A stretch of DNA of 64,000 bases, from contig NZ_QKQS01000007.1 in NCBI RefSeq assembly GCF_003226555.1, forward strand, positions 67,151 to 131,150. Direction: 5' to 3'. The translations under genes were made by a program, and so were the position numbers. Shown piece by piece: positions 8,515 through 18,081 of the stretch. Numbering within the stretch: the first letter of the stretch is position 1; every line of letters begins with the position of its first letter. This DNA comes from Rhodopseudomonas palustris (GTDB lineage: Bacteria > Pseudomonadota > Alphaproteobacteria > Rhizobiales > Xanthobacteraceae). A model generated the notes under the pieces. The model saw nothing but the letters and a program-made list of their open reading frames with translations. It was not told the origin of the DNA and did not search any database.

Positions 8515-9918
8515 ATGAGCGCCAATCTTTCCGCATTTCTGTATCTGATCGCAGGCGTCCTGTTCATTCTGGCGCTGCGCGGTCTGTCGTCGCCTGCCAC
8601 CAGCCGTCAGGGCAACCTGATGGGCATGAGCGGCATGGCGATCGCGATCGTCACGACGCTCGCCGGTCACCCGCCGGCCGACCTGCTCGGCTGGGTGCTG
8701 GTGATCGCCGGTATCGCCATCGGCGGCGGCATCGGCGCGGTGATCGCCAAGAAGGTGCCGATGACCTCGATGCCCGAACTGGTCGCCGCCTTCCACTCGC
8801 TGGTCGGCATGGCCGCGGTGCTGGTCGCGGCCGGTGCGTTCTATGCGCCGGGTGCGTTCGACATCGGCGAGCCGGGCAACATCCACGCCCAGAGCCTCGT
8901 TGAAATGTCGCTCGGCGTCGCCATCGGCGCGCTGACCTTCACCGGTTCGGTGATCGCGTTCCTCAAGCTGTCGGGCCGCATGAGCGGCGCGCCGATCCTG
9001 TTGCCGGCTCGGCACGTGGTGAACATCGCGCTCGGTGTCATCATGTTCGCGGCGATCATCTACATGGTGATCACGCAGAGCGAGGTCGCCTTCTGGGTGA
9101 TCACCGGCGTCGCGCTGCTGCTCGGCATTCTGATCATCGTCCCGATCGGCGGCGCCGACATGCCGGTGGTGATCTCGATGCTCAACTCCTATTCGGGGTG
9201 GGCCGCGGCCGGCATCGGCTTCACGCTCGGCAACTCGGCGCTGATCATCACCGGCGCGCTGGTCGGCTCCTCGGGTGCGATCCTGTCCTACATCATGTGC
9301 AAGGGCATGAACCGCTCGTTCATCTCGGTGATCCTCGGCGGCTTCGGCGGTGAAACCGCTGCGGCCGGCGGTGGCGGCGGCGAACAGCGCCCGGCCAAGC
9401 TCGGCTCGGCGGACGACGCGGCCTTCATCATGAAGAACGCCTCCAAGGTCATCATCGTGCCGGGCTACGGCATGGCGGTGGCGCAGGCCCAGCACGCGCT
9501 GCGTGAAATGGCCGATACGCTGAAGAAGGAAGGCGTCGAGGTGAAGTACGCGATTCATCCGGTCGCCGGCCGTATGCCGGGCCACATGAACGTGCTGCTC
9601 GCCGAAGCCAACGTGCCCTACGACGAGGTGTTCGAACTCGAGGACATCAATTCGGAGTTCGCGCAGGCCGACGTCGCGTTCGTGATCGGCGCCAACGACG
9701 TCACCAACCCGGCGGCCGAAGAGGATCCGTCCTCGCCGATCTACGGCATGCCGGTGCTGCAGGTTTGGAAGGCCGGCACCGTGATGTTCATCAAGCGGTC
9801 GCTCGCCTCCGGTTACGCCGGCATCGACAACCCGCTGTTCTATCGCGACAACACCATGATGCTGCTCGGCGACGCCAAGAAGATGACCGAGAACATCGTC
9901 AAGGCGATGGCGCACTAA
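8515..9918 (+). CDS. pntB: NAD(P) transhydrogenase subunit beta
   Basis: 467 residues. The N-terminal 260 residues are hydrophobic (about nine helices, including SMPELVAAFHSLVGMAAVLV and VPIGGADMPVVISMLNSYSG). The C-terminal domain III binds NADP(H): VIIVPGYGMAVAQAQHAL, HPVAGRMPGHMNVLLAEANV, VIGANDVTNPAAEEDPSSPI and the ending NTMMLLGDAKKMTENIVKAM. All hallmark segments are intact. Ends the pnt operon, followed within 25 bp by a rho-independent terminator. Confidence 0.96.
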   Translation: MSANLSAFLYLIAGVLFILALRGLSSPATSRQGNLMGMSGMAIAIVTTLAGHPPADLLGWVLVIAGIAIGGGIGAVIAKKVPMTSMPELVAAFHSLVGMAAVLVAAGAFYAPGAFDIGEPGNIHAQSLVEMSLGVAIGALTFTGSVIAFLKLSGRMSGAPILLPARHVVNIALGVIMFAAIIYMVITQSEVAFWVITGVALLLGILIIVPIGGADMPVVISMLNSYSGWAAAGIGFTLGNSALIITGALVGSSGAILSYIMCKGMNRSFISVILGGFGGETAAAGGGGGEQRPAKLGSADDAAFIMKNASKVIIVPGYGMAVAQAQHALREMADTLKKEGVEVKYAIHPVAGRMPGHMNVLLAEANVPYDEVFELEDINSEFAQADVAFVIGANDVTNPAAEEDPSSPIYGMPVLQVWKAGTVMFIKRSLASGYAGIDNPLFYRDNTMMLLGDAKKMTENIVKAMAH

Positions 9919-9942
9919 GCGCCGGCGCCCTGCCCAAAACGA

Positions 9943-9975
9943 AACGCCCAGCCGAAAGGCCGGGCGTTTTTTGTT
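9943..9975 (+). terminator. Rho-independent terminator after pntB
   Basis: Stem AACGCCC-a-GCC / GGC-c-GGGCGTT with a GAAA tetraloop, followed by a run of Ts (9967-9972). Ends the pnt operon. Confidence 0.9.
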
Positions 9976-9999
9976 TGGGGAGGCGATGCGCTCACGCCG

Positions 10000-10075
10000 T
10001 CATTGCGAGCGAAGCGAAGCAATCCAGTCCAGTGCAGGGAGTTGGATTGCTTCGTCGCTTCGCTCCTCGCAATGA
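10000..10075. repeat. Palindromic intergenic repeat, family A (copy 1)
   Basis: TCATTGCGAGCGAAGCGAAG at the left matches the complement of CGCTTCGCTCCTCGCAATGA at the right; GCAATCCA and TGGATTGC pair inside. A second copy lies at 42464-42543 with the same arms and a different centre. Non-coding, REP-like, placed just after a terminator. Confidence 0.8.
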
Positions 10076-10097
10076 TGGTGGAGTTGCTGTTCAGGCC

Positions 10098-10472
10098 TCA
10101 CATCCGGTGCATTACGCAGAGCTTGTTGCCGTCGGGATCGCGCAGGTAAGCAAGGTACAGCTTCATATCGCCCATCGCGCGCACGCCGGGCGGGTCCTCG
10201 CAGCTCGTCGCGCCGTTGGCGACGCCGGTGGCGTGCCAGGCGTCGGCCTCTTCCTGGGATTTCGCCACGAAGCCGATGGTGCCGCCATTGGCGGCGGTCG
10301 CGGGCTCGCCGTTGATCGGCTTGCTGACCGCGAAGGTGCCGGTCTTGGTCCGGTAAAAAATCCGATGACGATCGACCACCGCCGGCGGAACGCCGAGGGT
10401 GCCGAGCAGCTTGTCGTAGAATTCTTTCGCCGCTTCGAGGTTGTTGGTGCCGATCATGATGTGTGAAAACAT
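10098..10472 (-). CDS. VOC family (glyoxalase/bleomycin resistance/dioxygenase fold) protein
   Basis: 124 residues: MFSHIMIGTNNLEAAKEFYD opens the first beta-alpha-beta-beta-beta unit. GTIGFVAKSQEEADAWHATG and the end YLAYLRDPDGNKLCVMHRM form the second. RDPDGNKL with preceding strands is the classic VOC C-terminal signature. Metal ligands would be a His near residue 4 and a Glu or His on later strands, but I cannot fix the substrate. The longer upstream reading in this frame is not supported; ATG 10472 has GGGAAA ahead of it. Divergent from the cupin gene at 10677. Confidence 0.85.
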   Translation of the reverse strand: MFSHIMIGTNNLEAAKEFYDKLLGTLGVPPAVVDRHRIFYRTKTGTFAVSKPINGEPATAANGGTIGFVAKSQEEADAWHATGVANGATSCEDPPGVRAMGDMKLYLAYLRDPDGNKLCVMHRM

Positions 10473-10676
10473 GGCGTTTCCCGTGTGCTCCTTGGTGCTT
10501 TCACCCTGAGGGTGCCCGCCGACTATACCGTTCGCCGGCCATCTGGCGATACCGCCGGAGCATCTCTGCGCTGATTGCGCGCATGGCCCCAGCGTCGGAT
10601 CATCGGGTGTCGGGCGGGGCGATAGATGGTATCGCTGTCTCGGTTGGCAGTTGCTCCCGCCCGGAAAAGGAACGAC

Positions 10677-10964
10677 ATGACTGTTGCGGCAAAATCCGAA
10701 GTTCAGATCGACAACGCCGAAGTGCGAGTCACCGAGTGGCGGCTGCCTCCGGGGGCGGCGACCGGCCATCACACCCACGGCATGGACTACGTGGTGGTGC
10801 CGATGGCCGACGGCGAGATGACCATCGTGGCACCCGACGGTTCGCGCTCGCTTGCGCAGATCAAGGCGGGACGGTCGTATGCCCGGAAGGCCGGCGTCGA
10901 GCACGACGTCCGCAACGAATCCACAGCAGAGATTGTGTTTCTCGAGATCGAATTGAAAGCTTAA
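10677..10964 (+). CDS. Small single-domain cupin protein
   Basis: 95 residues: EWRLPPGAATGHHTHGMDYV contains cupin motif 1 (G-X5-HXH-X3-4-E/D), and GRSYARKAGVEHDVRNEST is motif 2 with its histidine. It should form a beta-barrel with a metal bound by the histidines. Start taken at ATG 10677 (AAAGGAA 4 bases upstream) instead of 10626, because MTVAAKSEVQIDNAEVRVTE begins the fold directly. Enzymatic role unknown. Confidence 0.8.
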   Translation: MTVAAKSEVQIDNAEVRVTEWRLPPGAATGHHTHGMDYVVVPMADGEMTIVAPDGSRSLAQIKAGRSYARKAGVEHDVRNESTAEIVFLEIELKA

Positions 10965-11114
10965 CCCCTCGTTAAGCCACAGGCTCCAGCTTCGCCGGCG
11001 ACCTGTCCGGTGGCGTTCGGAACGCTTCGTTCTGGATGCCACCGATCGGTCGCAGTTGATCCCTCAATCAGCCTCAAACTTCCAGCATCACCCTTTGCGA
11101 GGAAGAGGCCGGCC

Positions 11115-11981
11115 ATGCTGAAATTCATCACCGAAAAACTGCTCGGGCAGATTCTGCCGTCGGTGGTCGCCACCGTGATCGGCGCCTATGTGGTCAATCA
11201 GTACATCGTCACGAGACCCGACGCGCCGCCGCCGGCCGCCCCCGCGGCTCAGCCGTTCGATTCAGCCAAGGCGGCCGTCAAGCCGGCCGAGTCCGTTGCC
11301 GCGGTGACGGCTTCCGAGCCTGCCAAGAGCGAACCGCTCAAGGCCAAGCTCGGCGCCGAGAAGATCTCCGCCGAGAAGTCTTCGGCCGAGAAGTCTTCGG
11401 AGCGTCCGGTCGGCCGACAACATCAGCTCACCGCGCACGAGAAGGCCTCGGCCAAGGCCGCGGTGAGCACGGCCTCCGCCGCGCCGGAATCGGTCAAGGC
11501 GCAGGAGGAGCGAAACGAGGCTGCCCGCGACCCCAACGAGGTCCTGCGTCAGGCTGTCGAAAGGCTGCGCGCATCTGCACCGGGCGAGGTGTCCTCGCGC
11601 GCCCGCGAAACGGCCAGCCGTGCGCCAGAGGTGCTCAAGGGATCCGAGCCGCCGCTTGCCCAGGAGACTCCGCACTTTCAGGAGGCGGCGCGCGTCGTCG
11701 CGCCGGTGCTGCCGCCGGCTGTGAACGTTGCGCCGGCTGCCGTCTCGATTGCGCCCTATGCCGATCCGCCGGCGACGACTGTCTCGATGCCGGCGAACGG
11801 TCGTCCTGCCGGCTCGACCGAGCTGAGCGATAGCGACCAGAGCCCGCCGACGCCGCCGGCTGATATTCCTGGCTCCCGCGCGGATGCGTCCGGTGACGGC
11901 CATGTTGTCCGCAAGCCGAGCGTCGCGGAGGACGTGCTGTTCACCGCTAAATCGGTGATCCACTCGGTGCTGCCACGGTAG
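11115..11981 (+). CDS. Hypothetical membrane-anchored Ala/Pro/Glu-rich protein
   Basis: 288 residues. The N-terminus MLKFITEKLLGQILPSVVAT continues into a likely signal anchor, followed by a low-complexity body: AVKPAESVAAVTASEPAKSE, tandem AEKISAEKSSAEKSS repeats at about 78-93, a charged helical stretch AQEERNEAARDPNEVLRQAV, then Pro-rich linkers and a short C-terminal segment EDVLFTAKSVIHSVLPR. I do not recognise a catalytic domain. GAGGAAGAGG precedes ATG 11115; the upstream extension to 11010 has no such support. Followed by a terminator, so it is a single-gene unit. Confidence 0.65.
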   Translation: MLKFITEKLLGQILPSVVATVIGAYVVNQYIVTRPDAPPPAAPAAQPFDSAKAAVKPAESVAAVTASEPAKSEPLKAKLGAEKISAEKSSAEKSSERPVGRQHQLTAHEKASAKAAVSTASAAPESVKAQEERNEAARDPNEVLRQAVERLRASAPGEVSSRARETASRAPEVLKGSEPPLAQETPHFQEAARVVAPVLPPAVNVAPAAVSIAPYADPPATTVSMPANGRPAGSTELSDSDQSPPTPPADIPGSRADASGDGHVVRKPSVAEDVLFTAKSVIHSVLPR

Positions 11982-12012
11982 CGACCAAGCCGGTACTAGC
12001 GGACTGATCTCG

Positions 12013-12040
12013 GGCCCGGATATGTACCGGGCCTTTTTTG
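12013..12040 (+). terminator. Rho-independent terminator
   Basis: GGCCCGG-ATATGTA-CCGGGCC followed by six Ts (12034-12039); ends the gene at 11115-11981. Confidence 0.9.
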
Positions 12041-12095
12041 TGCCCGTCGTTTCCGGCGCAGACGATCTGCTTCGATCGTCGAGGCGCAGCAGCAA

Positions 12096-12123
12096 CGAAA
12101 AACGCGAGCCCAGGGCCCGCGTT
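12096..12123 (-). terminator. Rho-independent terminator of rpsU
   Basis: Read leftward: AACGCGGGCCC / GGGCTCGCGTT with one mismatch, then TTTTTCG. It lies 39 bp beyond the rpsU stop. Confidence 0.8.
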
Positions 12124-12161
12124 CTTCAAACTCAGTTTGTTTCGCCGCCGAAGAGGCGTGA

Positions 12162-12428
12162 TCAGCGCGCCGCCGCTGCGCTCGGACGACGATCAGCGCC
12201 GAAAGCCGGCTTCGGCTTGCTCGGCAGCAAGCCTTCGCGCTGCAGCTTCTTGCGTGCGAGCTTACGGGCGCGGCGTACGGCTTCCGCCTTTTCGCGCGCC
12301 TTCTTCTCAGACGGCTTCTCGTAGTGTCCGCGCAGCTTCATCTCGCGGAAAATGCCCTCGCGCTGCATCTTCTTCTTCAGCGCCTTGAGAGCTTGATCGA
12401 CATTGTTATCGCGAACGAGAACCTGCAC
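12162..12428 (-). CDS. rpsU: 30S ribosomal protein S21
   Basis: 88 residues: [20 protein letters not shown] and [20 protein letters not shown] are the canonical bS21 start; a lysine/arginine-rich helix follows ([20 protein letters not shown]). The C-terminal extension to [12 protein letters not shown] is longer than in gammaproteobacteria, as usual in alphaproteobacteria. Monocistronic with its own terminator; divergent from aqpZ. Confidence 0.97.
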   Translation of the reverse strand: MQVLVRDNNVDQALKALKKKMQREGIFREMKLRGHYEKPSEKKAREKAEAVRRARKLARKKLQREGLLPSKPKPAFGADRRPSAAAAR

Positions 12429-12684
12429 GCGGCATCCTCTTTTCAGTCAACCGGAATTTGAAATCTGGCGGGCAGGGGGCGACAACGGCCGTTTCCCTCA
12501 CCTCAGGCGCGCGGATATATCAGATCGGTCCCGGCATGTCCACAGCGCCCGCGGCCTCTCAAAGGTATCTGGTGGCAGTAAAAAGGCTTCTCCGAATCTC
12601 TTTTTGGATCCAAGTCAGGCACCGGAACCCCAGGGCTCCGAACTTCTCGCAGAACATATAAGAATTGCCACAGGAGCGCCGACT

Positions 12685-13407
12685 ATGAGTTTGCAGAAAT
12701 ATGCGGCCGAATTCATCGGTACGTTTTGGTTGACCTTCGCGGGGTGCGGCAGTGCCGTGATTGCCGCCGGTTTTCCGCAGGTCGGCATCGGCTTGGTTGG
12801 CGTATCGCTCGCGTTCGGCCTCAGCGTGATCACTATGGCTTATGCGATCGGGCATGTGTCCGGAGCGCACCTCAACCCGGCTGTGACGCTGGGTCTGGCC
12901 GCGGGCGGCCGGTTTCCGCCGGGCCAGATCGTCCCCTACGTGATTGCTCAGGTTGTGGGCGCCGTAGTTGCCAGCGCCGTCCTGTACGTGATCGCCAGCG
13001 GGACCGCGGGTTTCGATCTTGCCAAGGGGTTTGCCGCAAACGGTTATGGCGCGCATTCGCCGGGCGGCTATAGCCTGGTGGCCGCCCTTGTGAGTGAAGT
13101 TGTGATGACCATGATGTTCCTGTTCGTCATCATGGGCGCCACTCACGGCAAGGCGCCGGCCGGTTTCGCGCCGCTGGCCATCGGGCTGGCGCTGACGCTC
13201 ATCCACCTGGTCAGCATCCCGGTCACCAACACTTCGGTCAATCCAGCGCGCAGCACTGGTCCTGCCTTGTTCGTCGGCGGATGGGCGATCCAGCAGCTGT
13301 GGCTGTTCTGGGTGGCGCCGTTGATCGGCGGCGTGCTCGGCGGGCTGCTCTACCGCTGGCTCAGCCCCGATTCGCCCGCCGGCATCATCGAGGGCAACCG
13401 GAGCTAA
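12685..13407 (+). CDS. aqpZ: Aquaporin Z
   Basis: 240 residues, six transmembrane helices and the two half-helix motifs [10 protein letters not shown] and NTSVNPARS that line the water pore. The Arg after the second NPA (NPARS) and the conserved [20 protein letters not shown] start agree with the AqpZ water channel and not the glycerol facilitator. CAGGAG precedes ATG 12685; the upstream extension to 12403 overlaps the rpsU promoter region and looks non-coding. Confidence 0.95.
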   Translation: MSLQKYAAEFIGTFWLTFAGCGSAVIAAGFPQVGIGLVGVSLAFGLSVITMAYAIGHVSGAHLNPAVTLGLAAGGRFPPGQIVPYVIAQVVGAVVASAVLYVIASGTAGFDLAKGFAANGYGAHSPGGYSLVAALVSEVVMTMMFLFVIMGATHGKAPAGFAPLAIGLALTLIHLVSIPVTNTSVNPARSTGPALFVGGWAIQQLWLFWVAPLIGGVLGGLLYRWLSPDSPAGIIEGNRS

Positions 13408-13431
13408 CTTGCCGAGGCTGAGGCGGAGGCA

Positions 13432-14541
13432 TCACGTCTTGTGTGAAGTCTTCGTCTCGACCACGGTCACATGGCCCATCTTGCGTCCGGGCAGGGCATG
13501 GCGCTTGCCATAGAGGTGCACGGTGGCGCCCGGCACGGTCAGCCAGCGGGGATAGTCGTGGACATCGTCGCCGATCAGGTTGGTCATGGTCACCGCGCCG
13601 TGGCGCAGGGGTTCTGCCAGCGGCCAACCGGCGATTGCCCGGATGTGCTGCTCGAATTGCGACACCGAGGCGCCGTCCAGGGTCCAATGGCCGGAATTGT
13701 GCACCCGGGGAGCGATCTCGTTGACCAGCACCTTCGGGCCGTCCGCGCCCGGCACCACGAACATCTCGACGCCGAGCACACCGACGTAATCGAGCGCGGT
13801 GGCGATGCTGGTGGCGATTCGCCGCGCCTCCTTGGCGACCACGTCAGGGACGTTGGCGGGCACGCGCGAGGTCTTGAGAATGTGGTCGCGATGCTCGTTC
13901 TCGGTGAGGTCGTAACAGACCACATGACCGTCGGCGCCACGTGCGGCGATCACCGAAACCTCACGCTCGAACGGCACGAAGGCCTCAAGAATCGCGGCGC
14001 GGGTCTCCAGGCTGGCCCAGGCGGCCTCCGGGTCGTCGCCCGGGCGCAACATCACCTGGCCCTTGCCGTCGTAGCCGAACCGCCGGGTCTTCAGCACGGC
14101 CGGCAGGCCGAGCCGGGCGACTGCGTCGCGCAGCGTCTGCGATGAGGTGACGTCGGCATAGCCGGCGGTGCCGATGCCGAGCTTGGTGACGAAGTCCTTC
14201 TCGGCCAACCGGTCCTGGGTGGTCTCCAGAATGGTCTGGCTCGGCAGCACCGCCTTGCGTGCCGCCAACACGAGCGCGGCGGAGGCCGGGACGTTCTCGA
14301 ACTCGTAGGTGATGACGTCGACCTCGGAGGCGAACAATTCCAGCGCCTCGACGTCGGCATATTCGGCGCAGGTGGCGTTCTGCACGACGTCGAAGGCCGG
14401 CGAATCCGGGTCGGGGGAGAACACCTGGCACTTCAGCCCCAGCCTCGCTGCGGCGAGCGCCAGCATCCGGCCGAGCTGGCCGCCGCCGAGAATGCCGATG
14501 GTGTCGCCGGGCTTCAGCGGTTCACGACGGGATCCGCTCAC
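13432..14541 (-). CDS. purK: 5-(carboxyamino)imidazole ribonucleotide synthase
   Basis: 369 residues, ATP-grasp enzyme of purine biosynthesis that carboxylates AIR with ATP and bicarbonate. Features: nucleotide-fold start [32 protein letters not shown]-grasp lysines in [26 protein letters not shown], and [21 protein letters not shown] place the start at GTG 14541, which overlaps the purE stop as GTGA; the ATG at 14592 would lie inside purE. It makes the substrate for PurE and is translationally coupled to it. Confidence 0.95.
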   Translation of the reverse strand: MSGSRREPLKPGDTIGILGGGQLGRMLALAAARLGLKCQVFSPDPDSPAFDVVQNATCAEYADVEALELFASEVDVITYEFENVPASAALVLAARKAVLPSQTILETTQDRLAEKDFVTKLGIGTAGYADVTSSQTLRDAVARLGLPAVLKTRRFGYDGKGQVMLRPGDDPEAAWASLETRAAILEAFVPFEREVSVIAARGADGHVVCYDLTENEHRDHILKTSRVPANVPDVVAKEARRIATSIATALDYVGVLGVEMFVVPGADGPKVLVNEIAPRVHNSGHWTLDGASVSQFEQHIRAIAGWPLAEPLRHGAVTMTNLIGDDVHDYPRWLTVPGATVHLYGKRHALPGRKMGHVTVVETKTSHKT

Positions 14542-15026
14542 GCCGCGCCCTCCGGCCGGGCAGCGACCGAGTCTGTCTGCGCCTTGCGCCACGTCGCCAG
14601 CCGGGTCGCCAGCTCGGAATCGGTCAGCGCCAGCACGCTTGCGGCGAGCAGCGCGGCGTTGATCGCGCCGGCCTTGCCGATCGCCAGCGTGCCGACCGGG
14701 ATGCCGGCCGGCATCTGCACGATCGAATACAGCGAATCCAGGCCGGACATGGTCTTGGATTCCACCGGCACGCCGAACACCGGCAGCTCCGTCAACGCCG
14801 CGGTCATCCCCGGCAGATGCGCAGCCCCGCCGGCGCCGGCAATGACGATGCGATAGCCGGCGGCCTTCGCCCCTTTGGCGAAGGCGTAGAGGCGGTCGGG
14901 GGTGCGGTGCGCGGAAACGATCTGGGCGTCATGGGCGATGGCGAGGGCGGTCAGGGTCTCGGCGGCATGCCGCATCGTTTCCCAGTCCGACTGGCTGCCC
15001 ATGATGATCGCGACGGGAGCTGTCAT
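14538..15026 (-). CDS. purE: 5-(carboxyamino)imidazole ribonucleotide mutase
   Basis: 162 residues. [29 protein letters not shown] (catalytic His in SAHRTP), [20 protein letters not shown] and the ending rich in [18 protein letters not shown] are hallmarks of class I PurE, which converts N5-CAIR to CAIR. First gene of a purE-purK operon read leftward. Confidence 0.96.
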   Translation of the reverse strand: MTAPVAIIMGSQSDWETMRHAAETLTALAIAHDAQIVSAHRTPDRLYAFAKGAKAAGYRIVIAGAGGAAHLPGMTAALTELPVFGVPVESKTMSGLDSLYSIVQMPAGIPVGTLAIGKAGAINAALLAASVLALTDSELATRLATWRKAQTDSVAARPEGAA

Positions 15027-15178
15027 TCAAACCAGTCTTTCGAACGATTCTGTCGTGAATCCAGAAACATAGGTGGGAATTATAGGAACGCAGGCCGGTC
15101 CGGCCAAGGCGTCCGGAATGCACTATCCTTTCTTGGTGAAGAGCGGCAAGTGTTGTGGTGGTTCTCCGGCTGATTCTC

Positions 15179-15907
15179 ATGAAAAAGAAGCCCATCCGCC
15201 CCCCGTCCTCCCGCCGATCGGTCGGCCGGGGGACAGCCAAGCCTGCCGCCAAGAAGCGAAAACTGCCGCCTGCCGGGCCGCGCCCGGCGCCGGCGACGCC
15301 GCGGGCGCGGGTTGCCGGCGGGCGGCTGCCGGCAGATCCGCAGCTCAAGATCCGGCGGCTGAAAGCTCAGCTCGCCGCCGCGCTGGCGGAGATCGACGTG
15401 CTGCGCGCCTCGGCCGAAACCGACTTCCTGCTCGGGATCGCCAACCGCCGCGGCTTCGAGCGCGAGCTCGGCCGGGCGCTGGCCTATATCAAGCGCTACA
15501 GCGCGAGCGGCGCGCTGATCATGCTCGACGTCGACCGCTTGAAGCCGGTCAACGATACGCTCGGCCATGCCGCCGGCGACGTGGTGCTGAAATCGGTGAC
15601 CGAAGCCCTGTTGCGTCACGTCCGCGCCTCCGACCTGATCGGGCGGCTCGGCGGCGACGAGTTCGCGTTGCTGCTCTGGAATCTCGACGAAGCCGATGCG
15701 CGGGCGAAAGCGTTGGGTCTGGAAGCCGCGGTCGACGCGCTCGAGATCCGCTATGGCGATCAGACCATCGAGGTCGGGATTTCCGCAGGCGTAGCGATGC
15801 TGTCGCCGGAGATGGATGCCGCCGAGGCGTTCGCATGCGCAGACCGGGCCATGTATGCCCGCAAGGCCGAACGCCGCGCCGCGTCGGGTACAGCGCTCAG
15901 GCGATGA
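15179..15907 (+). CDS. GGDEF-domain diguanylate cyclase
   Basis: 242 residues. A basic, Pro/Ala-rich N-terminus (MKKKPIRPPSSRRSVGRGTA) leads through a short coiled segment (LKIRRLKAQLAAALAEIDVL) to a GGDEF domain. It shows TDFLLGIANRRGFEREL, the metal aspartate in LIMLDVDRLKPVNDTLGHAA, and an intact signature RLGGDEFAL at about residues 156-164, so c-di-GMP synthesis is expected. No sensor domain is visible. An upstream GTG at 15155 would add eight residues. Its 3' end overlaps the YdcH-like gene on the other strand by 11 bp. Confidence 0.85.
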   Translation: MKKKPIRPPSSRRSVGRGTAKPAAKKRKLPPAGPRPAPATPRARVAGGRLPADPQLKIRRLKAQLAAALAEIDVLRASAETDFLLGIANRRGFERELGRALAYIKRYSASGALIMLDVDRLKPVNDTLGHAAGDVVLKSVTEALLRHVRASDLIGRLGGDEFALLLWNLDEADARAKALGLEAAVDALEIRYGDQTIEVGISAGVAMLSPEMDAAEAFACADRAMYARKAERRAASGTALRR

Positions 15908-16103
15908 TGTCGGGCGTGATCTGATCTTCGATGAAGGCGATGCGATCGCGCAGCGCCAGTTTCCGCTTCTTCAACCGCTGCAGCCGCAGCAGATCGGGCG
16001 CCGGCGAATGATGCAGCGCATCGATCGCAGCGTCGAGATCGCGATGCTCTTGTTGCAGCTTGGCCAGCTCGGCACCGAGGTCGCCCTCGTCTTCGTCGGT
16101 CAT
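15897..16103 (-). CDS. YdcH family (DUF465) small coiled-coil protein
   Basis: 68 residues, almost entirely helical: ELAKLQQEHRDLDAAIDALH, RLQRLKKRKLALRDRIAFIE. The pattern LxxEHxxLDxxI followed by LKKRKLxLRDxI is that of DUF465/YdcH proteins, of unknown function. A paralogue is encoded divergently at 16457. Confidence 0.8.
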   Translation of the reverse strand: MTDEDEGDLGAELAKLQQEHRDLDAAIDALHHSPAPDLLRLQRLKKRKLALRDRIAFIEDQITPDIIA

Positions 16104-16456
16104 GTTCAGTGTCGGCTTGAACCAACTCGCGAGCGGCGGGCCGGTTGGAGGATCGATCAGTTCGGCGTCATTATCGCTTTTGCGGTGCTACGAGCAAGCG
16201 GCGCGACCCTGGCGGCAGCCGCTTACGACCTTCGTTAGGTGAATAATCCACGAACATGGGCCGAGCGAGGTCGCGGCCCAACGAAGTCCCGGTGTCCTCG
16301 GTGTTGTGCGGGGACGAGATCATCGCCGCTGGCGATTCGTTTCCTCAACCGCGAAATTATGACGCGGATATTTCAAACCTATCGACAGACGCCACCAGAG
16401 ATGTAGACTTCGTCGTCCGGATGGAAACTCAGTCTCACCAAATGAGGAGGTTTCGT
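16104..16456. other. Intergenic region between two YdcH-like genes
   Basis: 353 bp that must hold promoters for both divergent genes. Open readings across it are arginine-rich and unconvincing. No terminator or strong palindrome seen. Confidence 0.45.
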
Positions 16457-16639
16457 ATGGCAATTCAAGCGCATCTCGTCGAACTGGAACGCAAGCACAA
16501 GGTTCTGGAGACCGAATTGCACGACGCTCTCGCCCATCCCTCCACTGACGATGCCCGTATCGCCGACCTGAAGCGCCGCAAGCTTATGGTCCGAGATCAA
16601 ATCGCGAAACTGAGGCAGACCGCTCCCAGCCTGCACTGA
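16457..16639 (+). CDS. YdcH family (DUF465) small coiled-coil protein
   Basis: 60 residues: MAIQAHLVELERKHKVLETE and ARIADLKRRKLMVRDQIAKL match the DUF465 helical hairpin. A strong AGGAGG lies seven bases before ATG 16457, which decides the start against the much longer open frame from 16256. Paralogue of the gene at 15897-16103. Confidence 0.85.
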   Translation: MAIQAHLVELERKHKVLETELHDALAHPSTDDARIADLKRRKLMVRDQIAKLRQTAPSLH

Positions 16640-16808
16640 CTCTCTTCACTGCACTGCAGCAAAACTGTCCTTCGCGTTGATCCGCATCCGCGATGCGCAT
16701 GACGTGGTCGCGACAGACTCGGGATACTGTTGACCTCTGACGCCGAAGAGCCTTCCGGGCGGTGCCAGAGGTGACTGAAGTAGTCCCGCTCAGAACTGTC
16801 GGCGCCGG

Positions 16809-17912
16809 TCACGCCGCCACGAGTTCGGCGACGTGATCGGCAATTGCCAGGGATGCCGTCAGTCCCGGCGATTCGATCCCGAACAGATTGATGAGTCCCG
16901 GGACGCCGTGCTCGCGCGGGCTTTGCAACACGAAATCCTGCACCGCGATCGACGGCGGCACGATCTTGGGACGTATCCCGGAATAGCCCGGCGACAGCGC
17001 GCCGTCCGGCAGACCCGGCCAGTATTTGCGGATCGCCGGATAGAACCGCGTCGCGCGCGCCGGATCGACAACGTAGTCGATCTCGTCGATCCATTCGACG
17101 TCGGGGCCGAATTTGGCCTGACCGCCCAAATCCAGCGTCAGATGCACGCCGAGCCCGCCTGGCTCCGGTACTGGATAGATCAAGTGCGAGAACGGCGCGC
17201 GTGCGCTGCAGGTGAAGTAATTGCCTTTGGCGAGATACGCGGTCGGCACCAGCTCCGGCGGCATCGGGGCGATCGCGCGCGCCACGGCGGTCGCACCGAG
17301 ACCCGCGGCATTGATCAGCAGCCGGCAGCCGAGCGCCATCGGCATCTCGCCGCCGATCTCGAGCGCAAGCATTTCGCCTTCCCGGCGCGCTGACAGCAGC
17401 GGCGCGTGAAACGCGAAGGCCGCGCCGGCCGCTTCGGCATCACCGCGCAGCGCAAGCATGTACGCGTGGCTGTCGACGATGCCAGTCGAGGGTGAAACGA
17501 GCGCGGCCACGCAGGAGAGCGCGGGCTCTATCCGTTGCGCTTCGGCACCGTCGATCGCGCGCAGATCATCGACGCCGTTGGCGGCGGCATGGGCGCGGAT
17601 CGACTCCAGCTTGTCGGCTTCCGCCGCGGTGGTCGCGACGATCAGCTTGCCGCATTGCCGATGCGGAATGCCGTGGTCGGCGCAATACGCATAGAGCGCG
17701 TGCCGACCGGCGACGCAGAGCTTCGCCATCAGACTGCCGGCGCGATAGTAGATGCCCGCGTGAATCACTTCGCTGTTGCGCGAGGAGGTGCCGGTTCCGA
17801 TCGCCTCGGCCTGTTCGACGACGATTACCTCGCGGCCTTGCTGTGCCAGCTTTCGCGCGATCGCCAAGCCGACCACACCCGCGCCAACCACGACGCACTC
17901 AACTTCTTCCAT
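16809..17912 (-). CDS. FAD-dependent oxidoreductase, L-2-hydroxyglutarate dehydrogenase-like
   Basis: 367 residues. FAD-binding Rossmann motif [20 protein letters not shown] at about 7-26 with the acidic VVEQ after it; [20 protein letters not shown] and [12 protein letters not shown] match the LhgO branch of the D-amino-acid-oxidase superfamily. LINAAGLGA and the C-terminal [10 protein letters not shown] with [20 protein letters not shown] complete the fold. LhgO-type enzymes oxidise L-2-hydroxyglutarate to 2-oxoglutarate. The substrate here is inferred from similarity of motifs only. Single gene, divergent from the PAS-GGDEF-EAL gene. Confidence 0.85.
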   Translation of the reverse strand: MEEVECVVVGAGVVGLAIARKLAQQGREVIVVEQAEAIGTGTSSRNSEVIHAGIYYRAGSLMAKLCVAGRHALYAYCADHGIPHRQCGKLIVATTAAEADKLESIRAHAAANGVDDLRAIDGAEAQRIEPALSCVAALVSPSTGIVDSHAYMLALRGDAEAAGAAFAFHAPLLSARREGEMLALEIGGEMPMALGCRLLINAAGLGATAVARAIAPMPPELVPTAYLAKGNYFTCSARAPFSHLIYPVPEPGGLGVHLTLDLGGQAKFGPDVEWIDEIDYVVDPARATRFYPAIRKYWPGLPDGALSPGYSGIRPKIVPPSIAVQDFVLQSPREHGVPGLINLFGIESPGLTASLAIADHVAELVAA

Positions 17913-18081
17913 CGATCCAAGCTCTTGTTGCGATTCATTTGCCGGGAAGCGTTTATGATCGGGTTAACCATCTCCGGTCAATTGAAGAAAATTGCCGTGA
18001 TACCGATCCGTCCCGCAGACGTTGTTTACATGTTCCAAAGGTGTCTTGCATCAGACTCGGACCGTAATTGCTGGGTGCTGT